From: Deltaproteobacteria bacterium HGW-Deltaproteobacteria-19
GTDB taxonomy: Bacteria; Desulfobacterota; Syntrophia; Syntrophales; PHBD01
DNA length: 62,132 nt
Reading direction: 5' to 3'
NCBI GenBank assembly: GCA_002841865.1
Contig: PHBD01000017.1
Coordinates: forward strand, 1 to 62,132
Shown here: positions 50,309-59,472 of the stretch, piece after piece
Layout: each line of letters begins with the position of its first letter
Position numbering within the stretch: the first letter of the stretch is position 1
The notes under the pieces: generated by a model
The model's database searches: none
The model's input: the letters and a program-made list of their open reading frames with translations, nothing else
What the model was told of the DNA's origin: nothing
Program-made: the position numbers and the translations under genes

Positions 50309-51472
50309 TTACAGCCGGATTTCCAGGTCCGACAGGGGATAGGTCAGGCAGGCGTGAACGTAGTGGAACCAGCGGTCCGATTCCCGGACGGCGACCCGGT
50401 CTGGTGTGAAGACGCTGCCGCTCAGCACCTTCATCCGGCAGAAGCCGCATTCTCCGCTGCGGCAGTGGGAGGGAACGGAGAACCCGTTCCGTTCCAGGGA
50501 GTTGAGCAGCGGTTCCCCTGCGGCAGCCGGGAACGTCGAGCCGCCGCGGATGGTCACCCGGAACACCTGCCCGGCGGACACTCCGGAGGGCCATCCGGCC
50601 TCCTTTGTGACGTCCGACAGGGGGCCGCAGGCCTCGCGTTTTATCCGGCGGCGGGGAATCGACAGTTTGTCCAGCTCCGGATCGAGGAACCGGTACATCT
50701 GCTCGGGTCCGCACAGGTAGAATGTCTTTCCCTCCGGTGACCCGATGAAAAGGCGGAGGAGGTCGGCCGTGATGAATCCCTTCGAACCGCGATACCCCGG
50801 CGGGGGTTCGGAGATGACGAAGCGGACCTTGACGGCGGCATGACGGCGGGCAATCGCCTGCAGTTCCCGCTTGAAGATCACGTCATCGGGGGTACGGCTT
50901 CCGTAGACCAGCCAGATCCGCCGGGACAGGCTGCGCTCGACGGTCTCCCGGATCAGGCTGCGGAAGGGGGTGATCCCCGAGCCGCCGGCGAGAAAGACCA
51001 GGTCGTCGCTGTCGATCAGTGGTTCGTGGTAAAACGTACCGCCGGGTCCGGAGATGGTGAAGGTCCGGCCGACCTGGACCTCGTCCAAGAGGTAGGGGGA
51101 GACGAATCCGCCGTCTTGGCGGCGCACCGTCAACTCATAAAACCCTCGCTCATGGGGGGGCGAAGAGATGGAAAACGCCCTGCCCGTCCGGACCCCGCCG
51201 ATGGTCACGGACCAGTTTACATACTGGCCCGCCCGGAAAGGGGGAAGAAGGTTCCCGCTTGCCGCGGTCAGGCGGAAAGTCTTTGCCGTGGCCGTCTCCT
51301 CGCGGATCTCGGCAACCGTTGCCTCGATCTCTTTCGGATGGAGGCGGTCGACGATCCCGGCGGCAAAATCCCGGGGCAGTGCCAGGTCACCACAGGCCCG
51401 TTCCAGGGTCTGCCGTTCCCGGGCGGTTTCCGCATATCCATCCACATGGCTTAAATATTCCAGGATATTCAA
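50309..51472 (-). CDS. FAD/NAD(P)-dependent ferredoxin reductase with C-terminal 2Fe-2S domain
   Basis: 387-residue oxygenase-reductase-type flavoprotein. After a helical N-terminal extension of about 55 residues come the FAD domain (GRAFSISSPPHERG; RxYS-type motif as RAFS), the NAD domain (VFLAGGSGITPFRSLI; FYLCGPEQMY) and a C-terminal plant-type ferredoxin (SHCRSGECGFC ... HAC; C-x4-C-x2-C). It would pass electrons from NAD(P)H to an iron-sulfur partner. In an anaerobe it is likelier to serve a reductase than an oxygenase. RBS region ATAGGGGATGAGC; ATG 51472. Ends 212 bp before the acyl-CoA ligase. Confidence 0.9.
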   Translation of the reverse strand: MNILEYLSHVDGYAETARERQTLERACGDLALPRDFAAGIVDRLHPKEIEATVAEIREETATAKTFRLTAASGNLLPPFRAGQYVNWSVTIGGVRTGRAFSISSPPHERGFYELTVRRQDGGFVSPYLLDEVQVGRTFTISGPGGTFYHEPLIDSDDLVFLAGGSGITPFRSLIRETVERSLSRRIWLVYGSRTPDDVIFKRELQAIARRHAAVKVRFVISEPPPGYRGSKGFITADLLRLFIGSPEGKTFYLCGPEQMYRFLDPELDKLSIPRRRIKREACGPLSDVTKEAGWPSGVSAGQVFRVTIRGGSTFPAAAGEPLLNSLERNGFSVPSHCRSGECGFCRMKVLSGSVFTPDRVAVRESDRWFHYVHACLTYPLSDLEIRL

Positions 51473-51482
51473 TGCTCATCCC

Positions 51483-52985
51483 CTATTGAAGGTTCTTCAG
51501 GGCCATGGAGCCCGCCAGGAAGCCCGAGGTCATGCAGGTCTGGTATCCGCCGCCGGGGAGAGTCCAGGCGGAGGCGAAATACAGACCGTCCACGGGAGAA
51601 CGATTGCCGAGGCGGAACAGCCCCGAATCCGAGAGATACTGGTCGAACCCGTAGATGGTACCGCCGGGATTGCCCGTATAACGCATGTTCGTAAGCGGCG
51701 TTGCCACCTCGACGACCTCGAGGTGGTCCCGAAGTCCCGGGAAATATTGCTCCGCCTGGTCGAACATGGCGGCGGCGAAGGTGTTCTTCTCGTCGACATA
51801 CCGCTCCGGCGGCACGAGGTACCAGGGCCTGGCATAACTCGCCGCCGTCATGACGATGGCTGCGGTACCGGGTGGGGAGAATTCGGGATCGGAGGCCGTG
51901 TAGCTCGTGAAGAGCATCCCCTTGGGAGGCTCCAGGGTGAAGGCTGTCTGCCAGGCCTCTTCGATCCGGTTGCCGAAATGGATGAAGTTCTCATGGGTCG
52001 TCGCCCCGACGGCGTCGGGGGGACAGTCGAGACCGGCGTAGACGTTCACGGTGGAGAAGCCGATCTGGCGGCTGTTTACCTGACGGCTGTACGCCTCCGG
52101 GACCTGCCCGATCCCGACCAGGTCGCTCATGGTCGAGGGGATGCTGGCGTTGGAGACGACGACCTTCGTCTCCACTTCCTCTTCTTCGTCCGTGATCACC
52201 GCGCGGACGGCTCCATCCTTGAGGACAATGCGCCGGGCGCCGCAGCCCAGGCGGATCTCTCCGCCGCTCTCGGCGAAGGCCTCCAGGAAGGCGCTGGACA
52301 GGGCCTGGTTCCGGCCCCGGATGTGAACGGGATGCTGCTTGAGCAGGGCGTCCCAGCAGGAGGCCATCATGTGGAAGGGAACCTTGGAGGGGGGCAGGCC
52401 CAGGTAGGACCAGAACGGGGAGACGGCGCTCTTGAGGTCTTCGTCCCGGAAGAAATGATCCCTCGCCTCGCCGTAGGTTTTCATTCCCCAGCGCGAGAAC
52501 GCGGGAAAACTCTCCGGGGTCAGGTCGGCGGCCCGCTTTTTCGCTGCCATGAAGACGCCCGAGAGATCGCGGGCCAGCTCTTTCATCAGGGCGAAGAAAT
52601 CCCGGATTCCGTCGGCCTCCCGGGGGAACCGGCCGGCCAGGGTGGCGATCGCTTCCTCCCAATCGGGGGGGATGGTCACGTCGATCCGGTCGTCGATGAC
52701 CCGGTAGAGCTCGTTGAGGGGAATGAACTCGACCCTGGAGGCGACACCCAGGAAATCCAGATATTCGAAAAGCCTGCCCCTCTTCCCGGGTACCCCGATC
52801 CCCGAGAGGACATGGAGGGAGGCGTCGAACTCAAACCGACCGCGGCGGAACGAACTGGCGTATCCCCCGGGTACGTGATGGCGCTCCAGGAGCAGGACCT
52901 TTTTCCCAGTCCGAGCCAGGAACGTGGCGGCCGACATCCCACCAAGCCCGGCTCCGATGACGACGGCATCGAATTTTTTTTCCAT
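51483..52985 (-). CDS. FAD-dependent oxidoreductase, phytoene desaturase-like
   Basis: 500-residue flavoprotein of the carotenoid isomerase/phytoene desaturase superfamily. N-terminal Rossmann motif VVIGAGLGGMSAATFLARTGKKVLLLERH with the family extension VPGGYASSFRRGRFEFDASLHVLSG, and the C-terminal FAD strand LYFASAWTLPGGGYQTCMTSG. Bacterial members act as desaturases, isomerases or saturases on isoprenoids or related lipids. Ends 10 bp before the ferredoxin reductase, so the two are cotranscribed and probably functional partners. ATG 52985 is preferred over the upstream in-frame start at 53048. Confidence 0.88.
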   Translation of the reverse strand: MEKKFDAVVIGAGLGGMSAATFLARTGKKVLLLERHHVPGGYASSFRRGRFEFDASLHVLSGIGVPGKRGRLFEYLDFLGVASRVEFIPLNELYRVIDDRIDVTIPPDWEEAIATLAGRFPREADGIRDFFALMKELARDLSGVFMAAKKRAADLTPESFPAFSRWGMKTYGEARDHFFRDEDLKSAVSPFWSYLGLPPSKVPFHMMASCWDALLKQHPVHIRGRNQALSSAFLEAFAESGGEIRLGCGARRIVLKDGAVRAVITDEEEEVETKVVVSNASIPSTMSDLVGIGQVPEAYSRQVNSRQIGFSTVNVYAGLDCPPDAVGATTHENFIHFGNRIEEAWQTAFTLEPPKGMLFTSYTASDPEFSPPGTAAIVMTAASYARPWYLVPPERYVDEKNTFAAAMFDQAEQYFPGLRDHLEVVEVATPLTNMRYTGNPGGTIYGFDQYLSDSGLFRLGNRSPVDGLYFASAWTLPGGGYQTCMTSGFLAGSMALKNLQ

Positions 52986-53898
52986 GCGAATTCCCATCCC
53001 GGCACCGGCTTCAGGCCGGCATCCGACAGGTGAAACGTCCCTCTGCAAATACCGAGAGGCTTACGCTGCCCGGAGTGGAGTTACATCCCGCTCAGCCACC
53101 CAGTGAGGTGTAGCGGATCGGTGAGCCCAAACTCCTCAGTGCTTTAGCCGGAAGCGTGCCAACGGCGGCCTCTCCCTGTTTGCGCCCGCTGTCTCTTCGA
53201 ATTCTCACATGTTTTTGAATAGATACATGCGTATGGGTGGGTGGTGCATGACGTCGGGGAGCGTGTCTCCCATCCGCTGCTCCTGGATGAATCTTGATCG
53301 AGCAGGATGGACACAGCCGTCCGAGCGGTATCTTCCGCAAGGAACATATTGATATGGTAAAATAATTAGATGTGGCTGAAACCAGACCAGGGGAGCGGAC
53401 GATATTCATCCGGTTCCAGGAAGAGCCGCGATGAACGGATTTCACGTCCGTTCCTCTTCCTTTACTTCTTCTTTTTTATAGAGAATCAGGCGCGGATGGG
53501 AGGCCGGCATGTGGGAGGGGGGCTTCCCTCGCACTCAGAAGCGTTTTTTCGACCCTGCAACGTCTCGCTCCGCTGCAAAGTCATAACTCGCGCCTGGCGG
53601 CGCTCAGACAGATGACTCTGCGGGTGCTGCGCTGCGACGGCAGGGTACCCCGAAAAAGCCGCTATTCGCGCTCCGGGAAGCCCCCCTCCCCGCCATCCGC
53701 GGGGGCGCGACCGGGGGTTTCCAGAGGAGCAATTGGGACTTTTTTCCCATCCCTCCAGCCTGACAGACCGTCGACGACGGATCGCGGGAAAAAATGTCCG
53801 CGACGGCGGAAGCCCCCGTGGCAGCCCCCGCGCCGTGATACGAACAAAAAAGAGAAATCAAGGAGAATAGCGGACTTGAAATCCGCTCGCCGTAACGG
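52986..53898. other. Gene-free segment of about 900 bp
   Basis: No gene supported. Short minus-strand frames (53092-53445, 53604-53861) have no RBS and low-complexity, Arg/Ser-rich translations. Near the right end an anticodon-arm-like hairpin GCGGACTTGAAATCCGC (53871-53887) follows the molybdo-enzyme stop; it is probably a plain hairpin. Confidence 0.5.
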
Positions 53899-56145
53899 TC
53901 AACCCGCTTGACCGGCGGCCTCCACCCGGCAGGGTACGTATCGGTGCATGGGCGTTCCCAGCCAGTCCCGGTGAGTGTTTTTGGTCAGGCGGTTCACGTT
54001 TACCCCGTGGACCTTCCCGTTGTAGACCAGGCCGAATCCATGGGGGATGACCACGTGTCCTTTCCGCGCGGTCTCCGTAACCTCTGCCTCGATTTCCTCC
54101 GAGCCGGCCTCCGTCGTGACCCTCACGCGCTGGCCGTCTGCAATGTTCAGGCTCTCCGCGTCGGATGGGTGGATCAGGAGCGTACAATCGCGTTTTCCCT
54201 CGTTCCAGGCGGGGTTTCTCATGAGGGGGGGGGCGTTCATGTTGAAGTGCCGGCCGGCCATGAGGACAAGGGGGAATTCCGGATCAGGTTTCATGTCCTT
54301 TTCTTCTCTTGCCGCATCGATGCTTTCCAGTTCCGTCCGGAGTTCCGGGATGACGAGATTGATCTTTCCGTCTTCCGTGCGGAGGGATTCCAGGTTGGTG
54401 TCAGGGTCCACCTGCCCGACCCAGATCCCTTCCGGGTGGTCCATGATCTTCTGGAAGATATCCTCCCCCATGCCCAGCCCCGGTGTGAAGCCTGCCCGGG
54501 CGGCGTCCCTGCGGAAGGACTTGGGCAGGGTCTGGAGCATCCCCCAGAGGGCGGCCAGGTGAACGGACCCCATGGCCTTGCCCAGTGTTTTTCCCAAAAT
54601 GAACGGCATGGTCTTCATGGCCGCCGGTTCTTTCCCGATGTAGTCCATCAGGGCCATGCCGAAGGCGGCACGGCCTTCCTCCGCCGCCTGGTACAGGCTG
54701 TCCGGGATGGGCGGGATCTGCCCCAGCTTCTCCGCCAGGCGGAGGTGAATCTCTCCCAGTTCCAGGGGCTCCCCTTCCGGCTGGATGATGGGACGCCGCA
54801 TCTGGAAGAAGATCCCCGGGTAGGTCATCGCGAAAAAGGTCCCGTCCCATGACTCGTAGGCGGAGCGGGAGGGAAGGACATAATGCGACAGGACCGCCGT
54901 TTCCGTCATGGCCAGTTCCGCCGTGACCAGGAGGTCCAGGCGCCGGAAGGCCTGTTCGTAGGCCGTGGTGTCGGCATAGGAGCGCAGGGGGTTCGATCCG
55001 GAGACCAGGACCGCCCTTAGCCGCTCCGGGTGGTCCGAGAGGATCTCCTCGGGCATGGCGTTGGGCGGATAGCAGCCTGTGATCGGAGGGAAATTCGTGG
55101 CCATTGTACGCCAGGACTTCGGGTCGCGCTCGTCGGAGTGGGACCCGATGGGCATCATGTGGCCGCGAAAGACGTTGCCGCCGCGGACGCCGATCCGTCC
55201 ACAGATCGCCAGCAGGGTTGCCGCCAGCCAGGAGGACACGGCGCTGTGGCGGTTCATCATGATTCCCAGGTCGTAACGGAGGCAGGATTTGCGCGTGGCA
55301 AAGAGGCGGCAGATCTCGCGGACCTGGTCGAATTCCAGCTCGCAGGCGTGGACGGCCTCGCGGGCGTCGAAATCCGCAAAGAGGGACCGGATTTCTTCCA
55401 GGCCGGAGGTGTGTTTCTCGATATATTCCGTGTGTTCCCAGCCCTCGCGGAGGATGATGGCGATCATGGCCCGCATGAGCAGGGCATCCGTTCCGGGACG
55501 GATGGGAAGGTGGAGATTGGCGATCTTTGCCGTTTCGGAGAGGCGGGGATCGATCACGACAAGCATTTTTCCCGGATCTTTGGCAATCCGCTGCAGGTGT
55601 CTCGGCGCCTGGGAGATCTGGTGGCTCTGCATGCCGTTCCAGCCGAAAACCAGGAGGAAATCCGTTTCCTCCGGATCGATCTCGATATGGACGTTCTGGC
55701 GTCCGTACATCCGTCCGCCGGTCCAGAACAGGCCGGAGAATTCCTGGGTCAGGGCGCTGTAGTGGTAGCGGGAGCCCAGGCCCCGCATGAGGCGGACGCC
55801 GAAGGCGGCCTCGAAATGGCACCCCTGGCCGCCGCCGCCCATGTAGGCAAAGGATCGGGGGCCGTACTGACCGATGATGTCCTTCAGCTTGCCGCCGATC
55901 TCGTCGATGGCCTGCTCCCAGGAGATCCGCTCGAATCGGTCGCCCACCCGCTTCAGGGGGTATTTCAGGCGGTCGGCGTTATGCTGATGGTTGGCGATAT
56001 TCATGCCTTTACGGCAGACATACCCCTCGCTGCGGGCGTTGGACTTGTCGCCCCTCACCCTGACGATGCGGTTGTCTTCCACTTCGAGCACCAGGCCGCA
56101 ATTCTGGGCGCACAGTACACAGCCGGTGTGAAAGGTCGTACCCAT
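53899..56145 (-). CDS. Molybdopterin oxidoreductase (DMSO reductase superfamily)
   Basis: 748-residue molybdenum/tungsten bis-MGD enzyme. The N-terminal 4Fe-4S motif is TGCVLCAQNCG with the fourth Cys in EGYVCRKGMN. Domain landmarks: RVGDRFERISWEQAIDEIG, LLVFGWNGMQSHQ, LVVIDPRLSETAKIANLHLPIRPGTDALL, GRIGVRGGNVFRG and the C-terminal MGD-binding domain (LLIHPSDAESLNIADGQRVRVTTEAGS). The residue that would bind the metal was not identified by eye. No signal peptide (starts directly with the Fe-S motif), so cytoplasmic. It resembles formate dehydrogenase- and thiosulfate-reductase-like enzymes; substrate unknown. Its neighbour is MarR. Confidence 0.9.
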   Translation of the reverse strand: MGTTFHTGCVLCAQNCGLVLEVEDNRIVRVRGDKSNARSEGYVCRKGMNIANHQHNADRLKYPLKRVGDRFERISWEQAIDEIGGKLKDIIGQYGPRSFAYMGGGGQGCHFEAAFGVRLMRGLGSRYHYSALTQEFSGLFWTGGRMYGRQNVHIEIDPEETDFLLVFGWNGMQSHQISQAPRHLQRIAKDPGKMLVVIDPRLSETAKIANLHLPIRPGTDALLMRAMIAIILREGWEHTEYIEKHTSGLEEIRSLFADFDAREAVHACELEFDQVREICRLFATRKSCLRYDLGIMMNRHSAVSSWLAATLLAICGRIGVRGGNVFRGHMMPIGSHSDERDPKSWRTMATNFPPITGCYPPNAMPEEILSDHPERLRAVLVSGSNPLRSYADTTAYEQAFRRLDLLVTAELAMTETAVLSHYVLPSRSAYESWDGTFFAMTYPGIFFQMRRPIIQPEGEPLELGEIHLRLAEKLGQIPPIPDSLYQAAEEGRAAFGMALMDYIGKEPAAMKTMPFILGKTLGKAMGSVHLAALWGMLQTLPKSFRRDAARAGFTPGLGMGEDIFQKIMDHPEGIWVGQVDPDTNLESLRTEDGKINLVIPELRTELESIDAAREEKDMKPDPEFPLVLMAGRHFNMNAPPLMRNPAWNEGKRDCTLLIHPSDAESLNIADGQRVRVTTEAGSEEIEAEVTETARKGHVVIPHGFGLVYNGKVHGVNVNRLTKNTHRDWLGTPMHRYVPCRVEAAGQAG

Positions 56146-56183
56146 GATCTTCCCCTTTCTCTGGTCGGCTCACTCCCGAGCCA

Positions 56184-56609
56184 TCAGGACTTTGCCGCGG
56201 AGGCCCGCAATTTCGCGACGAGTTCCCGCAGTTCCCTGTTTTCGCTTTCCGTCAGAGTTTCCAGAAATTCAACGTTGGCCTCGGCGATCAGCCTGACGGC
56301 CTCCGTGCCCATGGCCCGGCCCCGCTCCGTCAGGTGAACTTGGATGGACCGCCGGTCGGCCGGATTGCCCCTGCGTTCGATCAACTGCGCCGCCTCGAGG
56401 CGGTCGATGATCCCTGTCAGCGTTGCGCTGTCCAACTCCGTTTTTCTTCCCAGTTCGCTGGATGTGATCCGGTCTTCTTCATGAAGAGCTCCCAGGACCA
56501 TGGCCTGAACCGGTGTGATGCTCAACTCCGAGACCTTGTGGCTCAAAAAGCGGTTTCCCAATTGGTTTGCCTTGGCGAGCTGGAAAAAAATGCAATCATC
56601 TAATTTCAC
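56184..56609 (-). CDS. MarR-family transcriptional regulator
   Basis: 141-residue winged-helix regulator. Core: QAMVLGALHEEDRITSSELGRKTELDSATLTGIIDRLEAAQLIERRGNPADRRSIQVHLTERG, a full MarR match including the DRR wing. It stands 38 bp upstream of the molybdo-enzyme on the same strand, so it probably controls that operon. A 12-bp palindrome lies 34 bp before its start. The long N-terminal helix reads FFQLAKANQLGNRFLSHKV. Confidence 0.92.
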   Translation of the reverse strand: MKLDDCIFFQLAKANQLGNRFLSHKVSELSITPVQAMVLGALHEEDRITSSELGRKTELDSATLTGIIDRLEAAQLIERRGNPADRRSIQVHLTERGRAMGTEAVRLIAEANVEFLETLTESENRELRELVAKLRASAAKS

Positions 56610-56642
56610 GGGCGGATCCTCACAATGCTTGCCTACAATTTA

Positions 56643-56654
56643 CTCGTGTGCGAG
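56643..56654. promoter_or_regulatory. Candidate MarR operator palindrome
   Basis: CTCG-TGTG-CGAG palindrome, with weaker flanking symmetry, about 34 bp upstream of the MarR start and inside the gap to the divergent BKACE gene. Confidence 0.35.
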
Positions 56655-56920
56655 CATAATGGAAGGGTTCGGCCTTGTCAAGCGGGCATCATCCCTGAGC
56701 CTGATTTCCAGGAAGGATTATCACTACCCATCATGGTTCATGTCCGTTGCCTGTTACAAACAGGCATTATATTCCGACAGATGAATGGCAATTCGCACAC
56801 TTTCGAGACGCTTGTTCCATTCGTATCGGCTCTATGGCGGCGGGCCTCATCTCTGTGAAGCAGGCCGAGACCTTCATGCCCCATTGTCCCCTCCACAATT
56901 TCCAGCGGATATCTCTCCTC

Positions 56921-56950
56921 GCAATATGCTAATAAAGAGAAGCCTTTACA
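56921..56950 (+). repeat. 30-bp motif GCAATAtGCTAATAAAGAGA, copy 2
   Basis: Second copy of the motif at 27935-27964; lies about 90 bp before the BKACE start in the gene-free gap 56655-57040. Confidence 0.5.
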
Positions 56951-57040
56951 CAGAGTGAGAATTTGTTTATCAAAAAGTCTCACACGGCCGCGGATCGCCG
57001 GATTTCCCAAACCAACCAACATTTGCATAAGGAGGAGAAA

Positions 57041-58009
57041 ATGAGCTGGGAAGCGAATATCTGGGACTACAGGAACCCTTATGAATGGATGGCTCGGACG
57101 ATACAGGCGAAATTTCCACCGATGATCATCACCTGTGCCATTACCGGTGGGGTGCAGGGCAAGGAAATGAACGAAAACCTGCCGGAGACGGCGGAAGAGC
57201 AAGCCGATGCCGTTTACGAGGCCTACAAGGCAGGAGCCGTTTCCGTTCATCTGCATGCCCGTGTCCCAGGCAATCAGTCCCTCACCACATCCGATCCGGC
57301 GGACTATTCAAAGATCAACCGCCTCATCCGGGAACGCTGCCCGGACATCATCATCAACAACACCACCGGTGGGGGCCCCTGGCTGACCACGGAACAACGA
57401 ATGTGCTGCCTCTTTGCCGACCCGCCTCCCGACATGGCAAGCCTGAACCTGGGACCCTTCGTCCTCAAGATGCCTCTCAAGGATCGCAAGGAGCCTCTGC
57501 CCAATCCGCGTCCCGGCTTCCTCTTCGATCAGTGCATCCCCGCAAGTTACGCCGACATTAATCTCTATGCGAAAACCATGAAGGAGAAGGGGATCAAGCC
57601 CGAGATCGAGCTGTATCATCCTGGACAGTACTGGGTGCTTCAAGACCTCATCCGGGAAGGGAACCTCGTTCCTCCCTACATGGTGCAGTTCGTCATGGGC
57701 TTTCAGACCTCTTCTTTTCCGACCCCGGCCAATCTCCTCGGCCTGATCAACGAGCTTCCCCCGCAATCCATGTTCGCCGTCATCGGGGTAGGGCCCTTCC
57801 AGTTGTCCATGAACGCCATGGGGATTCTTCTGGGAGGACACATCCGGGTCGGCATGGAAGACAACATGTATTATCGGAAGGGGGAAAAGCTCAAGAGCAA
57901 CGCTCAGTTAGTTGCAAGGGTCAAGAGGATCGCACAGGAGATGAATCGTGAGATTGCGACGGTTGCCCAGGCCAGGGAGATGCTGGGGCTGCCTGCAGCC
58001 AAGAAATGA
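57041..58009 (+). CDS. BKACE (3-keto-5-aminohexanoate cleavage enzyme) family protein
   Basis: 322-residue DUF849 protein. BKACE enzymes use a zinc ion to condense beta-keto acids with acetyl-CoA, releasing acetoacetate and a new CoA ester. The zinc-binding HxH is in VSVHLHARVP after MIITCAITGGVQGKEM; further family segments are IIINNTTGGG, ELYHPGQYW and GHIRVGMEDNMYY (Glu near the zinc). ATG 57041 has a strong AAGGAGGAG, whereas the open frame from 56963 has none. Divergent from the MarR/molybdo-enzyme operon. The beta-keto acid specificity is not readable by eye. Confidence 0.92.
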   Translation: MSWEANIWDYRNPYEWMARTIQAKFPPMIITCAITGGVQGKEMNENLPETAEEQADAVYEAYKAGAVSVHLHARVPGNQSLTTSDPADYSKINRLIRERCPDIIINNTTGGGPWLTTEQRMCCLFADPPPDMASLNLGPFVLKMPLKDRKEPLPNPRPGFLFDQCIPASYADINLYAKTMKEKGIKPEIELYHPGQYWVLQDLIREGNLVPPYMVQFVMGFQTSSFPTPANLLGLINELPPQSMFAVIGVGPFQLSMNAMGILLGGHIRVGMEDNMYYRKGEKLKSNAQLVARVKRIAQEMNREIATVAQAREMLGLPAAKK

Positions 58010-58024
58010 TCCGTCGGTGAATGT

Positions 58025-58052
58025 GGGAAAGGGATTGCTTATTCCCTTTCCC
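58025..58052 (+). terminator. Strong hairpin after BKACE
   Basis: Ten perfect pairs (GGGAAAGGGA with TCCCTTTCCC) begin 16 bp after the stop. No T run follows on the plus strand, so it could act as a weak terminator or an mRNA 3' end. Confidence 0.5.
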
Positions 58053-58243
58053 GTAGAGCCGGTTAAAACCGGAGGGCACGATTATGGAAACTGGGCGGTT
58101 ACGCGGGATGTTTTTGAGAATGCGGATATCCCCGTCGCACGATTCCGCATGGGCGAAGCGCAGCCGCCGCAGTTTCATGATCGGTTCGAAGGAAGACTTT
58201 TATCATTGGCCTTCGGATGCAGCGGCGGCTTTTCGGCCGGCAG

Positions 58244-58921
58244 TTACTCCTGCAGGCTGGTGATGATCTCCCGGATGAAGGCCATGGCTTTCCTCTGGGG
58301 TTCCGTTTCAATGCCTGTCTTGATCGAGAGACCCATCATGACCTGTTTGTTGTCGACCACCAGGGAGCGGAGTTCCATGACGAGGGTTTGCCAGGCCTCC
58401 TCACCGAGAAACCGGAACGAGAGATTAATGGTCTCGCCCACGCTCAGTTTCCCAAGATCCGAGCAACTGTTTGCTTTTGCCTGGAACCTGCATCCCCCCA
58501 TGCTCATGTCGTTGACGAATCCTTTCACCCCCTTCTCCTCGGGGAGTGCCTCTGCGTGAATGGATGCGGGAATCAGGCAATCGAACCGCTCGTTTTTCCT
58601 TGTGTTGTGACTTTCTATGGATTCCGGGTAGGAAAGGACGAAAAGTCGGACCGGCTCTTTGATCGCGCCGATGAGGGTCGCTCGGAATCCGAAGACCCTC
58701 CCGGCGTGGAGATAGCGGACGATGACATGGTTTTTCTGGTAGAGTTTCGAGGCCAGGTCCGGAACGTGGGGCATTTTCACAATCAGGTATCGGCCGTGCT
58801 CCGCCCCGATCAGAAGGCTCTTGAACGTCCCGATTCCCTCAACAGTCAGTTGCAGGGGCATTTCCAGGGCAACCCCCGGACACAATTCAACACTGCTGCT
58901 TTCGTTCTCCATGCAGCGCAC
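58244..58921 (-). CDS. PilZ-domain c-di-GMP-binding protein (YcgR-like)
   Basis: 225-residue protein with an N-terminal YcgR-type beta domain (ALEMPLQLTVEGIGTFKSLLIG) and a C-terminal PilZ domain. The c-di-GMP motif is present: HNTRKNERFDCLIPASI for R-x3-R and VNDMSMGGCRF for the D/N-x-S-x2-G part. Such proteins bring c-di-GMP signals to motility or pilus machinery. It lies directly downstream of the pilin gene (28 bp), so pili are a likely target. Confidence 0.88.
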   Translation of the reverse strand: MRCMENESSSVELCPGVALEMPLQLTVEGIGTFKSLLIGAEHGRYLIVKMPHVPDLASKLYQKNHVIVRYLHAGRVFGFRATLIGAIKEPVRLFVLSYPESIESHNTRKNERFDCLIPASIHAEALPEEKGVKGFVNDMSMGGCRFQAKANSCSDLGKLSVGETINLSFRFLGEEAWQTLVMELRSLVVDNKQVMMGLSIKTGIETEPQRKAMAFIREIITSLQE

Positions 58922-58949
58922 ACTCCTTCTCTGGATATTCCACCGGCCG

Positions 58950-59321
58950 TCAGGGCGAAATGCCGCCGGTGCTGTTCACCGAGTAGGTTTTGCCTCCGCT
59001 TGTGTGGACGGACGTGATGGACAGACCGGACATGGATCCGTTTACAACCGTGGTCGTGACGCCAACCGTCGACTTGAATCCGCTTGTTGACAGGATCGCT
59101 ACATCCAGCGTGCCTGTCGGTGAGTCGGTGAAAAACGTCTGGGCCGCCGTAAAGGCGTTTTTCGCGTCGGACTTTGCCGCGGCTTCGTACCCTCTCGTGC
59201 GGTAGGCTGTGAACTGCGGAATGGCGATAGCCGCCAGGATGCCGATAATGGCAATGACGATCATCAGTTCGATGAGGGTAAACCCTGCCTGCCCTTCACG
59301 CTGACGGAATGCTTTCAACAT
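58950..59321 (-). CDS. pilA: Type IV pilin (PilA-like)
   Basis: 123-residue prepilin. Short leader MLKAFRQREGQAG ends at Gly13, and the mature protein starts FTLIELMIVIAIIGILAAIA with Glu at position 5, the standard class III/N-methylated signature. The remaining mature domain of about 90 residues is Thr/Ser-rich and short, like the small pilins of Geobacter and relatives; few aromatic residues follow the helix (one Tyr, two Phe). ATG 59321 follows GCAAAGGAGGGCC; the frame to 59375 is unsupported. PilZ gene downstream. Confidence 0.92.
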   Translation of the reverse strand: MLKAFRQREGQAGFTLIELMIVIAIIGILAAIAIPQFTAYRTRGYEAAAKSDAKNAFTAAQTFFTDSPTGTLDVAILSTSGFKSTVGVTTTVVNGSMSGLSITSVHTSGGKTYSVNSTGGISP

Positions 59322-59472
59322 TGCGGCCCTCCTTTGCGGGAACATGATCAGTTGCTGTTTCCGGACAGTTCGCATCCGGTCTCCGCTTTCTGAAAAACGC
59401 TGTCTTCATATCAAATCATATCAATGGAATCCAACATCTTGCACCGGGAGCACCGGCAGGCCGGCCACAGTT

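Noticed and set aside
53092-53861. Short minus-strand frames in the gap before the FAD gene
   Set aside because: No RBS, low-complexity Arg/Ser/Gly-rich products, no family.
53860-53910. tRNA-Ser or tRNA-Sec-like anticodon arm GCGGACTTGAAATCCGC
   Set aside because: No D arm, T arm or acceptor stem can be built around it; a hairpin after the molybdo-enzyme stop is sufficient.
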